NCBI GenBank assembly: GCA_020253445.1
Contig: JADCBP010000009.1
Location: forward strand, 1 to 64,000
Source of the DNA: Methylobacterium sp.
GTDB taxonomy: Bacteria; Pseudomonadota; Alphaproteobacteria; Rhizobiales; Beijerinckiaceae
Reading direction: 5' to 3'
DNA length: 64,000 nt
Shown here piece after piece: positions 34,941-43,940 of the stretch. A program made the position numbers and the translations under genes. Positions within the stretch are counted from its first letter, which is position 1. The number at the start of each line of letters is the position of its first letter. The notes under the pieces were generated by a model. It did not search any database. It was given only the letters and a program-made list of their open reading frames with translations, and was not told the origin of the DNA.

Positions 34941-36176
34941 ATGCCCCGGATCGCCATTATCGGCGGCGGCCCCGCCGGGCTTTTCGCGGCTGACCGCCTC
35001 GCCACCGCCGGCCATGCCGTGACCCTGTTCGACCGCATGCCCTCGCCGGGTCGAAAGTTCCTGATGGCGGGCCGGGGTGGGCTGAACCTCACCCATTCCG
35101 AGCCGCTGGAGCGATTTCTCGCCCGCTACCCCGATTGCCCCGAGGCGCTGGAGAAGGCCATTCGCGCCTTCCCGCCGGATGCTTTGCGCGATTTTGCGGC
35201 CGAACTCGGCCAGCGCACCTATATCGGCACCAGCGGCCGCATCTTTCCCGAGGCGATGAAGGCCTCGCCGATGTTGCGCGCCTGGCTCGGCCGGCTGGAT
35301 GCAAGGGGTGTAGAGGTCAAGCTGCGCCACGATTGGCAGGGCTGGGACGAAACGGGAGCCTTGCGCTTCGCCACGCCCTCCGGCCCGGTTGTCGTGACGG
35401 CGGATGCAATCTTGCTCGCCCTGGGTGGCGCGAGCTGGCCGCGCCTCGGCTCGGATGGTGGCTGGGCGAAGCTGCTCGCTGCGAAGGGCGTGGCTTTGGC
35501 CCCGCTCACCGCCTCCAATGTCGGCGTTCTCTGCGATTGGTCAGCCAGGATGCGCGAGCGTGCGGGCGAGCCGCTGAAGCGCACGGATTTCGCGATTGGC
35601 GCGACGGGCGTGATCGGCGAGGCGGTCGTCACCGGGAAGGGCATCGAGGGTGGGGCGATCTATGCGCTTTCCGCCGCCATTCGTGCGGCGCTCGCGAAGG
35701 GGCCGGTGACGCTGATCCTCGATTTCCGGCCTGATCTGACGCCCTCCGCGCTGCTGGGTCGGCTTTCCGAGGGGCGGAAGGGTGACAGTCTCGCGAACCG
35801 CCTGCGCAAGGGCGCGGGCCTCTCTGCGGCGCAGGTCAGCCTGCTGCATGAGGCTGCTTTCCGCGAGGGCAGGAAGCTGGCGGATGAAGGCCCGCAGGGT
35901 CTCGCGCGGCGCGTCAAGGCCTGCCCCGTGCCGATCACCGGCATGGCGGGACTGGATCGGGCGATTTCCACCGCAGGCGGCGTGCGCTTCGAGGCGCTGA
36001 CACCGGATTTCATGCTCAAGGCTTTGCCCGGCACCTTTGTGGCCGGCGAGATGCTCGATTGGGATGCGCCAACCGGCGGCTACCTGCTGCAGGCCGCTTT
36101 CGCCACGGGCAACGCGGCCGCGCAGGGCATTTCGCGCTGGCTGAAGGCGCGCTGGAGCGAACTCCGATCTGATTGA
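34941..36176 (+). CDS. TIGR03862-type FAD-dependent flavoprotein
   Basis: The 411-residue protein has an N-terminal dinucleotide fold IAIIGGGPAGLFAADRLATAGHAVTLFDR, the conserved GRKFLMAGRGGLNLTH motif after it and the C-terminal FVAGEMLDWDAPTGGYLLQAAFATG signature of the HI0933/TIGR03862 family. The reaction is unknown. It starts 8 bases after the rppH stop. It converges with the ABC-F gene; the intergenic palindromic repeat lies between. Confidence 0.92.
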   Translation: MPRIAIIGGGPAGLFAADRLATAGHAVTLFDRMPSPGRKFLMAGRGGLNLTHSEPLERFLARYPDCPEALEKAIRAFPPDALRDFAAELGQRTYIGTSGRIFPEAMKASPMLRAWLGRLDARGVEVKLRHDWQGWDETGALRFATPSGPVVVTADAILLALGGASWPRLGSDGGWAKLLAAKGVALAPLTASNVGVLCDWSARMRERAGEPLKRTDFAIGATGVIGEAVVTGKGIEGGAIYALSAAIRAALAKGPVTLILDFRPDLTPSALLGRLSEGRKGDSLANRLRKGAGLSAAQVSLLHEAAFREGRKLADEGPQGLARRVKACPVPITGMAGLDRAISTAGGVRFEALTPDFMLKALPGTFVAGEMLDWDAPTGGYLLQAAFATGNAAAQGISRWLKARWSELRSD

Positions 36177-36207
36177 ATCAGATCTGGCGCTCACTCTTCT
36201 TGTTGTC

Positions 36208-36259
36208 GCATCCGCTTTTTTCCGCCAACCTTTATCCACTTGGCGGGTGGATGCTCTAG
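36208..36259 (-). repeat. Intergenic palindromic repeat, copy A
   Basis: Read on the minus strand, it begins CTAGAGCATCC, contains CCGCCAAGTGGATAAAGG and TTGGCGG, and closes with GGATGC. CCGCCAA pairs with TTGGCGG and GCATCC pairs with GGATGC, giving a nested hairpin. The first 38 bases match copy B (45275) with two changes. The TAG in its first bases is the stop codon of the ABC-F gene. It resembles the common Hyphomicrobiales repeat with 'AGAGCATTTTC...AGTGGATACCGGTT'. Confidence 0.8.
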
Positions 36260-38058
36260 CCGCCCAGTTCCTCCCGCAAGATCTCCAGTTCCAGCCAGCG
36301 ATTTTCCAGGCCCGCCAATTCCGTCTGCGCCTTGTCGAGCAGGGCTGTGGCATCGGCGAAGGTCTTGGGATCTCGGTTGTAGAGTTGCGGATCGGCGAGC
36401 CTCGCCTCGAGCTTCACGATGACGCCGCGGATCTTTTCCATGGCAGCGGGAAGCGTTTCGAGCTGGTGCTTCTCCTGGAAGCTCAGCTTGCGCTTTGCTG
36501 CGGCCCTTGGAGCCTCGGTGGCGGGGAATGCAGCCTTCACGCGCATGTCGGCTTCTCGCCGGGGTGTCGAGGGCAGGGCATCGGGCGGCAGGTCGGAATA
36601 GCCTCCGGCATGGATGACCCAGCGACCATTGCCGCCCGGCACAATGACCCGATCGACCACCCGATCCACGAAATCGCGATCATGGCTGATGAGGATCACC
36701 GTGCCGGAATAATCGGCCAGCAGATCCTGCAGCACATCCATGGTTTCGAGGTCGAGATCGTTGGTGGGTTCGTCGAGCACCAGCAGGTTCGAGGGCAGGG
36801 CGAGGGCGCGCGCGAGCATCAGCCGGGCGCGCTCGCCGCCCGAGAGCACGCGCAGGGGCGTGCGTGCCTGCTCTGGGCGGAACAGGAAGTCCTTCATGTA
36901 GCCTATGACATGGCGCGGCTTGCCGCCGACCATCACCTGGTCCGAGCCGCCACCGGTGAGGATATCCGCCACGGAAGAGTTCGGGTCGAGGCTGTCGCGG
37001 TTCTGTTCGAGGGAGGCGAGTTCGAGCCGCGCGCCATGGCGCAGGGTGCCGGAATCCGGTTTCAGCTTGCCGGTCAGCAGGTTGACGAGCGTGGTCTTGC
37101 CAGAACCGTTCGCCCCGACAAGCCCGATGCGATCCCCGCGATGGATGCGGATCGAAAAGTCCCGAACCAGCACGCGCTCTCCATAGGCCTTGGCAAGGCC
37201 CCTGGCCTCGATCACCAGCGTGCTGGATTTCTCCGCTTCCGCCGCCTCGATCTCGGCCTTGCCCTGCACGCCGCGATAATCACGCTTCTCGCGCCGCAAG
37301 GCTCGCAGGCCTTCGAGGCGACGGATATTGCGCTTCCTTCGCGCGGTGACGCCATAGCGAAGCCAATGCTCCTCGTCGGCGATCTTCCGGCCGAGCTTGT
37401 GCTGGGCCTCTTCCTCCTCGACGAGGATCTTGTCGCGCCAGGCCTCGAAGCTCGCGAAGCCCTCGTTGAGCCGCTGCGTCTTGCCGCGATCGAGCCACAC
37501 GGTCGCGCGCGTGAGGTTCGTCAGGAACCGCCGGTCATGGCTGATGAGGATGAGCGCGCCTCTGCGCGATTTCAATTCGGCTTCCAGCCATTCGATGGCG
37601 GGCAGGTCGAGATGGTTCGTCGGCTCGTCGAGCATCAGGATGTCGGGATCGGGCGCCAGCGTCTGCGCCAGCGCGACGCGACGCGTCTCGCCGCCGGAGA
37701 GCGGCACGGGCGGTTTTGCGCCATCGAGGCCGAGGGCTTCGATCAGTGTGCGCGCGGCATGAGCATCGTCGCCGGGGCCAAGGCCCGCGAGTACGGCCTC
37801 CTCGATGGTCGCGAAGCCCGAGAAATCCGGCTCCTGGGGCAGGTAGCGCATGGTGGCGCCGGGTTGCACGAACCGCGTGCCGGAATCAGCCTCGACGAGG
37901 CCCGCCGCGATCTTCAGCAGGGTGGATTTGCCCGAGCCGTTCCGACCCACGAGGCAGATGCGTTCGCCGGCTTCCACGGAGAGATCCGCGCTTTCGAGCA
38001 GGGCGGTGCCGCCAAAGGTGAGGCCGATGCCCGCGAGTTGCAGAAGAGGAGGAGCCAT
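36256..38058 (-). CDS. ABC-F family ATPase (Uup-like)
   Basis: This 600-residue protein has two ABC domains and no membrane segment. Walker A motifs are GRNGSGKST (near residue 40) and GANGSGKTT (near 320), with signature motifs LSGGETRRVALAQ and LSGGERARLMLARAL, and Walker B DEPTNHLDL and DEPTNDLDL. A linker helix separates them, and the C-terminal 70 residues are coiled coil as in Uup. ABC-F proteins act on ribosomes or on DNA-structure maintenance; this one is closest to the Uup/EttA group, not resistance types. Converges with the flavoprotein gene. Confidence 0.93.
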   Translation of the reverse strand: MAPPLLQLAGIGLTFGGTALLESADLSVEAGERICLVGRNGSGKSTLLKIAAGLVEADSGTRFVQPGATMRYLPQEPDFSGFATIEEAVLAGLGPGDDAHAARTLIEALGLDGAKPPVPLSGGETRRVALAQTLAPDPDILMLDEPTNHLDLPAIEWLEAELKSRRGALILISHDRRFLTNLTRATVWLDRGKTQRLNEGFASFEAWRDKILVEEEEAQHKLGRKIADEEHWLRYGVTARRKRNIRRLEGLRALRREKRDYRGVQGKAEIEAAEAEKSSTLVIEARGLAKAYGERVLVRDFSIRIHRGDRIGLVGANGSGKTTLVNLLTGKLKPDSGTLRHGARLELASLEQNRDSLDPNSSVADILTGGGSDQVMVGGKPRHVIGYMKDFLFRPEQARTPLRVLSGGERARLMLARALALPSNLLVLDEPTNDLDLETMDVLQDLLADYSGTVILISHDRDFVDRVVDRVIVPGGNGRWVIHAGGYSDLPPDALPSTPRREADMRVKAAFPATEAPRAAAKRKLSFQEKHQLETLPAAMEKIRGVIVKLEARLADPQLYNRDPKTFADATALLDKAQTELAGLENRWLELEILREELGG

Positions 38059-38103
38059 GCGCGCTTGCTAGCGGGGCCCTTGCCTTCCGCCAAGGGAAAA
38101 GCG

Positions 38104-39045
38104 TCAGGCCGTGCCGATCGGCAGCACGGGGATCGGGCCAGGGCGCAGGGAGGCGACATCCGGCTCGGCCTGGCCGAGAATCCAGTCATGCAGCGCTTGC
38201 GCCGCCTGGCTCAGCGGCCGGGCCTGATGCGGAACGAGAAGCTGGTAGCAGAGGCGACTCTGGAAGCCGTAGCCATTGGGATTCACCACCGCACCTGTCG
38301 CGAGCTCTTCCTCCACGAGGCAACGCGGCACGAGGCCGACACCGAGCCCCACCGTCACGGCCTTCACCAGCACCTGGTAGACATCGAAGGTGGAACCCGA
38401 TGGCCAGTGCGTCGGCGCTTCCAGCCCCATGGCCGTGTAGAATTCCGCAAAGGCATCACGGGCCTGGGCATGAACGAAAAGCGGTTTCTTCAGCAATTCG
38501 GGCAGGGGGCAATCCGGCGGCGTATCGGGCGGGGCGATCAGCACCACATGCCGCCCGGTGATCGGCGTCGCATCAGCATCGAGCCATGGGCCGGAGCCGA
38601 AACGGATCTCCACCTCCGCGCCGCCGCGATCATATTCCGAATTGAGCAGGAAGGTGGAGAACTGGATTTCGATTTCCGGATGGGCCTCGATGAATCCACG
38701 CAGGCGCGGCAGCAGCCAGCGGTCGGAAATCGTGGCAAGGGTGCGGAGGATCACGACGCGCCGGTTGCTCTTCTCCTGCATCGCGCGGTTCAGGATGCGC
38801 TCCATGGCATCGAGAATTGGCTGGACATCCGAGAGAAGCCGGCCGCCCACCGCATTGGGAACCAGGCCCCCCTTGGCGCGCGAAAAGAGCGGCGCGCCGA
38901 TGAAACGCTCCATCGCCTGAACCTGCTTGCTCACCGCGCTCTGGGTGAGGCCCAGATGCAAGGCGGCCTCCGAACACGAGCGGCGCACGGCCACCTCCTC
39001 GAAAATCGCGAGGGCATTCAGGGGCGGCAGCTTGCGGCGCGGCAT
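38104..39045 (-). CDS. LysR-type transcriptional regulator
   Basis: The 313-residue protein has a LysR winged helix at residues 10-65 (LNALAIFEEVAVRRSCSEAALHLGLTQSAVSKQVQAMERFIGAPLFSRAKGG) and a GcvA-like periplasmic-binding-fold effector domain (residues about 95-300). It is divergent to the peptide-type ABC operon starting at 39243; the 197-base gap probably holds the binding site, including a TTATTCTCTTTT run. It likely controls the transporter in response to a transported compound. Confidence 0.92.
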   Translation of the reverse strand: MPRRKLPPLNALAIFEEVAVRRSCSEAALHLGLTQSAVSKQVQAMERFIGAPLFSRAKGGLVPNAVGGRLLSDVQPILDAMERILNRAMQEKSNRRVVILRTLATISDRWLLPRLRGFIEAHPEIEIQFSTFLLNSEYDRGGAEVEIRFGSGPWLDADATPITGRHVVLIAPPDTPPDCPLPELLKKPLFVHAQARDAFAEFYTAMGLEAPTHWPSGSTFDVYQVLVKAVTVGLGVGLVPRCLVEEELATGAVVNPNGYGFQSRLCYQLLVPHQARPLSQAAQALHDWILGQAEPDVASLRPGPIPVLPIGTA

Positions 39046-39242
39046 TCGGTATTCCTTTCCAGAATATCAAAATGAACTTTATTCTCTTTTCTCATGTCAA
39101 GTCGCGCGCTAGCCTTGTCACGAGTTTCTGGAGATCGGTTCCGTTTGGGCTTGATTTTGCAAGCGCGGAAGGATCGACTTGAAACGATATCAGCAGCCTC
39201 CCGCGCGAAGAAAGGGAGGAGCTCGAGAACAGGGAGAGTAAG

Positions 39243-40835
39243 ATGTCTATCCGTAAATGGCTGCTGGCAGCCGGCACCGCTTTGGCCTTGCAGATGGCGG
39301 TATCCCCGGCCGGGGCCGTTACCCTTCGCTATGCGAACCAGGGTGATCTGAAGTCGCTGGACCCGTATACGCTGAACGAGACCACCACGAACGCGCATCT
39401 CGGCCATGTCTATGAAGGCCTGACCGCGCGCGGCAAGAACCTTGCCATCGGGCCGGGCCTCGCTGAGCGCTGGGAGACCCTCGATGGTGCGAAGAAATGG
39501 CGCTTCCACCTGCGCAGGAACGTGAAGTTCCACAATGGCGATCCCTTCACCGCCGATGACGTGATCTTCTCGGCCGATCGCGTGCGTGCGCAGGGGTCGA
39601 ACTTCCAGACCCGCGTGCCCAAGGGCGCGAAGTTCACGAAGATCGACGATCATACGGTCGAGGTGGAACTCGAGAGCCCCAATCCGATCCTGATCGCCCA
39701 ATGGGACACCTGGTACATCGTCTCGAAGAAGTGGGCGGAGGCCAACAACTCGGCCGCGCCGACCCCGGCTTCGGCCACGACGCCGAGCCATATCGCGCTC
39801 AACGCGAATGGCACGGGCCCCTTCCGCATCGACAGCCACCAGCCGGGCGTGCGCACGGTCTTCAAGGCCAATGCGAATTGGTGGGGCAAGAAGGAGCATA
39901 ATCTCGACGAGATCATCTTCACCCCGATTCCGAATGATGCGACCCGCGTCGCCGCGCTTCTCTCGGGTGAAGTGGACGTGATCGAGCCGGTGCCGATCCA
40001 GGATATCCCGCGCGTGAACGGTTCGGACAAGGCCCGCGTGCTCGCCGGCCCCGAACTGCGCACGATCTTCCTCGGCTATGACCAGATCCGCGACGAGCTG
40101 CTCGAATCCAACGTGAAGGGCAAGAACCCCTTCAAGGATGTCCGCGTGCGCCAGGCCTTCAACATGGCCGTCGACAAGGAGACCATCAAGGCGCGCGTCA
40201 TGCGCGGGCTCTCCACGCCATCGGCCCTCATGATCGCGCCAGAGCTTTTCGCGTTCTCCAAGGCTTACCAGAGCCCGAAATTCGATCCGGATGCCGCGAA
40301 GAAGCTTCTGGCCGATGCTGGCTATCCGAACGGTTTCGAGGTCGGAATGGATTGCCCGAACGACCGCTACGTGAATGACGGACAGATCTGCCAGGCGGTG
40401 GTGGGCATGCTCGCGCGCATCGGCGTGAAGGTGAACCTCAACGCCCAGCCCAAGGCGCAGTATTTCGCCAAGGTGCTGAAGTCGGGCGGCTACAAGACTT
40501 CCTTCTACCTTCTCGGCTGGACGCCGGGCACGTTCGACAGCCACAATGTGCTGTTCGACATTCATGGCTGCCGTGCTGAAGGTTCGCCGCGGGGCGAGTC
40601 CAATCTCGGCGGCTATTGCAACAAGGAAGTCGACGCGCTCACCGACAAGATCCTCGTCGAGAGCGACAATTCCAAGCGCGACCAGCTGATCAAGCAGGCC
40701 TTCGACATCACGACGAAGGAATTCGCCTATGTGCCGCTGCACCAGCAGGCGCTCGCCTGGGGTGTCTCGCGCGATGTCCAGCTGACGCAGCGTGCCGATA
40801 ACTCGGTGCTGCTCTACTGGGCCACCAAGAAGTAA
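39243..40835 (+). CDS. Extracellular solute-binding protein, family 5 (peptide-type)
   Basis: The 530-residue protein begins with a signal peptide (MSIRKWLLAAGTALALQMAVSPAGA) and is a DppA/OppA-type binding protein: LRYANQGDLKSLDPYTLNE, GLAERWETLDGAKKWRFHLRRNVKFHNGDPFTADDV, and NDRYVNDGQICQAVVGMLARIGV. It captures oligopeptides or related amines in the periplasm for the permeases that follow. It has an AGGGAGAGTAAG ribosome site. A terminator-like hairpin follows the stop. Confidence 0.93.
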   Translation: MSIRKWLLAAGTALALQMAVSPAGAVTLRYANQGDLKSLDPYTLNETTTNAHLGHVYEGLTARGKNLAIGPGLAERWETLDGAKKWRFHLRRNVKFHNGDPFTADDVIFSADRVRAQGSNFQTRVPKGAKFTKIDDHTVEVELESPNPILIAQWDTWYIVSKKWAEANNSAAPTPASATTPSHIALNANGTGPFRIDSHQPGVRTVFKANANWWGKKEHNLDEIIFTPIPNDATRVAALLSGEVDVIEPVPIQDIPRVNGSDKARVLAGPELRTIFLGYDQIRDELLESNVKGKNPFKDVRVRQAFNMAVDKETIKARVMRGLSTPSALMIAPELFAFSKAYQSPKFDPDAAKKLLADAGYPNGFEVGMDCPNDRYVNDGQICQAVVGMLARIGVKVNLNAQPKAQYFAKVLKSGGYKTSFYLLGWTPGTFDSHNVLFDIHGCRAEGSPRGESNLGGYCNKEVDALTDKILVESDNSKRDQLIKQAFDITTKEFAYVPLHQQALAWGVSRDVQLTQRADNSVLLYWATKK

Positions 40836-40851
40836 CCGGTCTCTCCCGGGA

Positions 40852-40880
40852 GGGCCGCGCATCCCGCGCGGCCCTTTCCT
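40852..40880 (+). terminator. Hairpin between binding-protein and permease genes (attenuator)
   Basis: GGGCCGCGC (40852-40860), loop ATCCC and GCGCGGCCC (40866-40874) form a 9-bp stem followed by TTTCCTTTT, directly between the binding-protein gene and the first permease gene. It would partly end transcription or protect the 3' end and so make more binding protein than permease. Confidence 0.75.
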
Positions 40881-40896
40881 TTTGCTGGTATTGAGC

Positions 40897-41874
40897 ATGT
40901 TGGCGTTCGTCATCCGGCGCATCCTGCAATCGATCGCCGTCCTGGTCTCGGTTGCGCTGATCGCCTTCGTCATGTTCCGGTTCGTGGGCGACCCGGTGAA
41001 CCAGATGGTCGGCGTGGATACGCCGCAGGCCGAGGTGGAGCGCCTGCGCGCATCGCTGGGCCTGAACGATCCGACTCTCGTGCAGTTCGGCCGCTTCCTC
41101 TGGAATGCCCTGCATTTCGATTTCGGCGTTTCCTACCAGTTTCGCATGCCCGTGACGAAGCTGCTCGCCGAGCGCGCGCCGGCGACGCTCGAACTGGCGC
41201 TGACGGCGGCACTCTTCGCCCTCGTCGTGGGGGTGGTGATGGGGGTCTATTGCGCGCTGCGGCGCGACAGCTGGCTCGCGCGGCTGTTCCAGGCGGTGAG
41301 CCTCATCGGCGTCTCCCTGCCGACCTTCCTGATCGGCATCCTGCTGATCTACCTCTTCGCGGTCATTCTCGGCTGGCTGCCCTCCAACGGGCGCGGGCAG
41401 GTGGTGAAGATCGGCGACTGGTGGACGACTGGCCTGCTGACCATCTCGGGCCTGAAGGCGCTGGTTCTGCCCGCGATCACGCTCGGCCTGTTCAAGATGA
41501 CGCTGATCATGCGGCTCGTGCGCGCCGAGATGATGGAAGTGATGCGCACGGATTACATCAAGTTCGCGAAGGCGCGCGGCTTGCGCACGCGCGCCATTCA
41601 TTTCGGCCATGCGCTGAAGAACACGCTGATCCCGGTCATCACCATTGCCGGCCTGCAACTCGGCTCCATCATCGCTTTCGCCATCATCACCGAGACGGTG
41701 TTCAACTGGCCGGGCATGGGGCTTCTGTTCCTGAAGGCGGTGCAGAATGTCGATATCCCCATCATGGCGGCCTATCTCATGCTGATCGGCTTCCTGTTCG
41801 TGACCATCAACCTCATGGTCGACCTCGCTTATGGCTTCGTCGATCCGCGCCTGCGCGTCGCGATGAGAACCTGA
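40897..41874 (+). CDS. ABC transporter permease (DppB/OppB-like)
   Basis: The 325-residue inner-membrane protein is an OppB/DppB-type permease: LAFVIRRILQSIAVLVSVALIAFVMFR opening, six predicted membrane helices, GVSLPTFLIGILLIYLFAVILGWLP, and the EAA loop MRLVRAEMMEVMRTDYIKFAKARGLRTRAIHFGHALKN. It ends with DLAYGFVDPRLR. The ATG at 40897 lacks a strong ribosome site, so translation may depend on read-through from the binding-protein gene. Confidence 0.93.
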   Translation: MLAFVIRRILQSIAVLVSVALIAFVMFRFVGDPVNQMVGVDTPQAEVERLRASLGLNDPTLVQFGRFLWNALHFDFGVSYQFRMPVTKLLAERAPATLELALTAALFALVVGVVMGVYCALRRDSWLARLFQAVSLIGVSLPTFLIGILLIYLFAVILGWLPSNGRGQVVKIGDWWTTGLLTISGLKALVLPAITLGLFKMTLIMRLVRAEMMEVMRTDYIKFAKARGLRTRAIHFGHALKNTLIPVITIAGLQLGSIIAFAIITETVFNWPGMGLLFLKAVQNVDIPIMAAYLMLIGFLFVTINLMVDLAYGFVDPRLRVAMRT

Positions 41875-41886
41875 GGGGCCTTCAAG

Positions 41887-42849
41887 ATGCCAAATCCGAC
41901 CCCGGAAGAGGTGAAGGGCCTTGTGGCGGGTGGCCAGAGCGGCCTCGTCGCGCGCCTGCTCGATTCCGACATCTATGCAAGCTTCCGCTCGTCCTGGATG
42001 ACGATGATCGCGGCGGCGATCGTGCTTGCCTGCTTCATCGGCGCGGCCTTCGCGCCGTGGATCGCGCCGACCAATCCTTTCGACCCCGCGACCGTATTCC
42101 TGTCGGATGCCTCGATCCCGCCGATGTGGCAGCAGGGGGGCGATCCGCGCTTCATCATCGGCACGGATGACCAGGGCCGCGACATGTATTCGGCCATTCT
42201 CTATGGCCTGCGCGTCAGCCTCGCCGTGGGCGGGCTCGGCGTGCTGCTGGCAGCCAGCATCGGCATCACGCTCGGGTTGCTCGCAGGCTATATGGGTGGC
42301 CGTGTCGATGCCATCATCATGCGCATCGCCGATGTGCAGCTCACCTTCCCGGCCATCCTCATCGCACTGCTCATCGATGGCGTGGCGCAGGGCCTGTTCC
42401 GGGGCATGAGCCGCGAGACGACGGCCATTCCCGTGCTGGTGATCTCGATCGGTTTGAGCTTCTGGGTGCAATATGCGCGCACCATCCGCGGCTCCACCAT
42501 GGTGGAGAAGAACAAGGATTACGTGGCCGCCGCGCGCCTTGTGGGCATTCCCACGCCGGTCATCATGATCCGCCACGTGCTGCCGAATGTCATCGGCCCG
42601 GTGCTGGTGATCCTCACCATCAATCTCGGGCTTGCCATCATCACCGAGGCGACGCTCTCGTTCCTGGGCGTGGGCCTGCCGCCGACGCAGCCCTCGCTCG
42701 GCACGCTGATCTCCATCGGCAACAAGTATCTCTTCTCCGGCGATTGGTGGATCGTCGCCTTCCCGGGTGCCACGCTCGCCATTCTCGTCTTGGCAGTGAA
42801 CCTGCTGGGCGACTGGCTGCGCGACGCGCTGAACCCGAAGCTGAGGTGA
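41887..42849 (+). CDS. ABC transporter permease (DppC/OppC-like)
   Basis: The 320-residue protein has the OppC N-terminal domain and membrane helices (SSWMTMIAAAIVLACFIGAAFAP; VSLAVGGLGVLLAASIGITLGLLAGYMG), the LVGIPTPVIMIRHVLPNV EAA-like loop and the ending WLRDALNPKLR. It forms the membrane heterodimer with the preceding permease, from which it is 12 bases apart. Confidence 0.93.
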   Translation: MPNPTPEEVKGLVAGGQSGLVARLLDSDIYASFRSSWMTMIAAAIVLACFIGAAFAPWIAPTNPFDPATVFLSDASIPPMWQQGGDPRFIIGTDDQGRDMYSAILYGLRVSLAVGGLGVLLAASIGITLGLLAGYMGGRVDAIIMRIADVQLTFPAILIALLIDGVAQGLFRGMSRETTAIPVLVISIGLSFWVQYARTIRGSTMVEKNKDYVAAARLVGIPTPVIMIRHVLPNVIGPVLVILTINLGLAIITEATLSFLGVGLPPTQPSLGTLISIGNKYLFSGDWWIVAFPGATLAILVLAVNLLGDWLRDALNPKLR

Positions 42850-42923
42850 GCGATGCGCATCATCAGCAGAAATGGCCTCCGGTCCTGCGCCCGGACGATG
42901 CGCAATTCTTCCGAGCATATGTC

Positions 42924-43940
42924 ATGAGTGAGCCGGTGATCTCCGTCCGAAACCTGCGCGTGGAATTCGCCACGCGACGCGGTATCTTGCGCGCGATCGA
43001 CGGCGTCTCCTTCGATATCGCCCGCGGCGAGGTGCTGGGCGTCGTGGGCGAGAGCGGCGCGGGCAAGAGCGTCACCGGCTCGGCCATCATCGGGCTGATC
43101 GAGCCGCCGGGCCGCATCGCGGGCGGGGAAATCCTGCTGCACGGCAAGCGCATCGACAACCTGCCGCCCGAGGAGATGCGCCGCATCCGCGGCCGGAAGA
43201 TCGCGATGATCTTCCAGGACCCGCTGACCTCGCTGAACCCGCTCTACCGGGTGGGCGAGCAGCTGATCGAGACCATCCGCACGCATACCGATCTTTCGCC
43301 GCGCGCGGCGCGCGAGCGGGCCATCGGGTTGCTGGCCGAAGTGGGCATCCCCGCGCCGGAGAAGCGAATCGACGGCTATCCGCATGAATTCTCCGGCGGC
43401 ATGCGCCAGCGTGTGGTGATCGCGCTCGCTCTCTCGGCCGAGCCGGATTTCATCGTGGCGGACGAGCCCACAACCGCGCTCGACGTTTCCGTGCAGGCGC
43501 AGATCATCGCGCTCATCAGGCGCCTCTGCCAGGAGCGCGGCACGGCGGTGATGCTGGTGACGCATGATATGGGCGTGATCGCCGAAACGGCGGATCGCGT
43601 GGCGGTGATGTATGCCGGGCGCATCGCCGAGATCGGCCCGGTGCGCGACGTGGTGAAGCACCCGCTCCACCCCTATGCGAAAGGCCTGATGGGGGCGATC
43701 CCGACGCTCGAAAACGAGGCCGATCGCCTCACGCAGATCCCCGGCTCCATGCCGCGCCTCACGCGCATTCCGCCGGGCTGCGCCTTCAACCCGCGTTGCA
43801 GCCACGTGTTCGATCGCTGCCGTGTGGAGAAGCCTGAGCCGATCGAGCCAGATGCAGCGACGTCTGAGCGCGAGAACCTGATGCCGGGGCATCTCGTCGC
43901 CTGCCATCTCTATGCGCCGAGAGCCGGAGGCACGCCATGA
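42924..43940 (+). CDS. ABC transporter ATP-binding protein (DppD/OppD-like)
   Basis: The 338-residue nucleotide-binding subunit has Walker A GESGAGKSVTGSAI, signature FSGGMRQRVVIALALS, Walker B ADEPTTALDV and the C-terminal oligopeptide-transporter tail with cysteine motif PPGCAFNPRCSHVFDRC. The ATG at 42924 lies about 75 bases after the permease stop; the in-frame upstream sequence reads as non-homologous. Its stop overlaps the next start (ATGA). Confidence 0.92.
   Translation: MSEPVISVRNLRVEFATRRGILRAIDGVSFDIARGEVLGVVGESGAGKSVTGSAIIGLIEPPGRIAGGEILLHGKRIDNLPPEEMRRIRGRKIAMIFQDPLTSLNPLYRVGEQLIETIRTHTDLSPRAARERAIGLLAEVGIPAPEKRIDGYPHEFSGGMRQRVVIALALSAEPDFIVADEPTTALDVSVQAQIIALIRRLCQERGTAVMLVTHDMGVIAETADRVAVMYAGRIAEIGPVRDVVKHPLHPYAKGLMGAIPTLENEADRLTQIPGSMPRLTRIPPGCAFNPRCSHVFDRCRVEKPEPIEPDAATSERENLMPGHLVACHLYAPRAGGTP

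Noticed and set aside
36247-39075. 942-codon plus-strand frame opposite the ABC-F and LysR genes
   Set aside because: The minus-strand genes have clear motifs (Walker A/B, HTH); the opposite frame has none and would cross the intergenic space.
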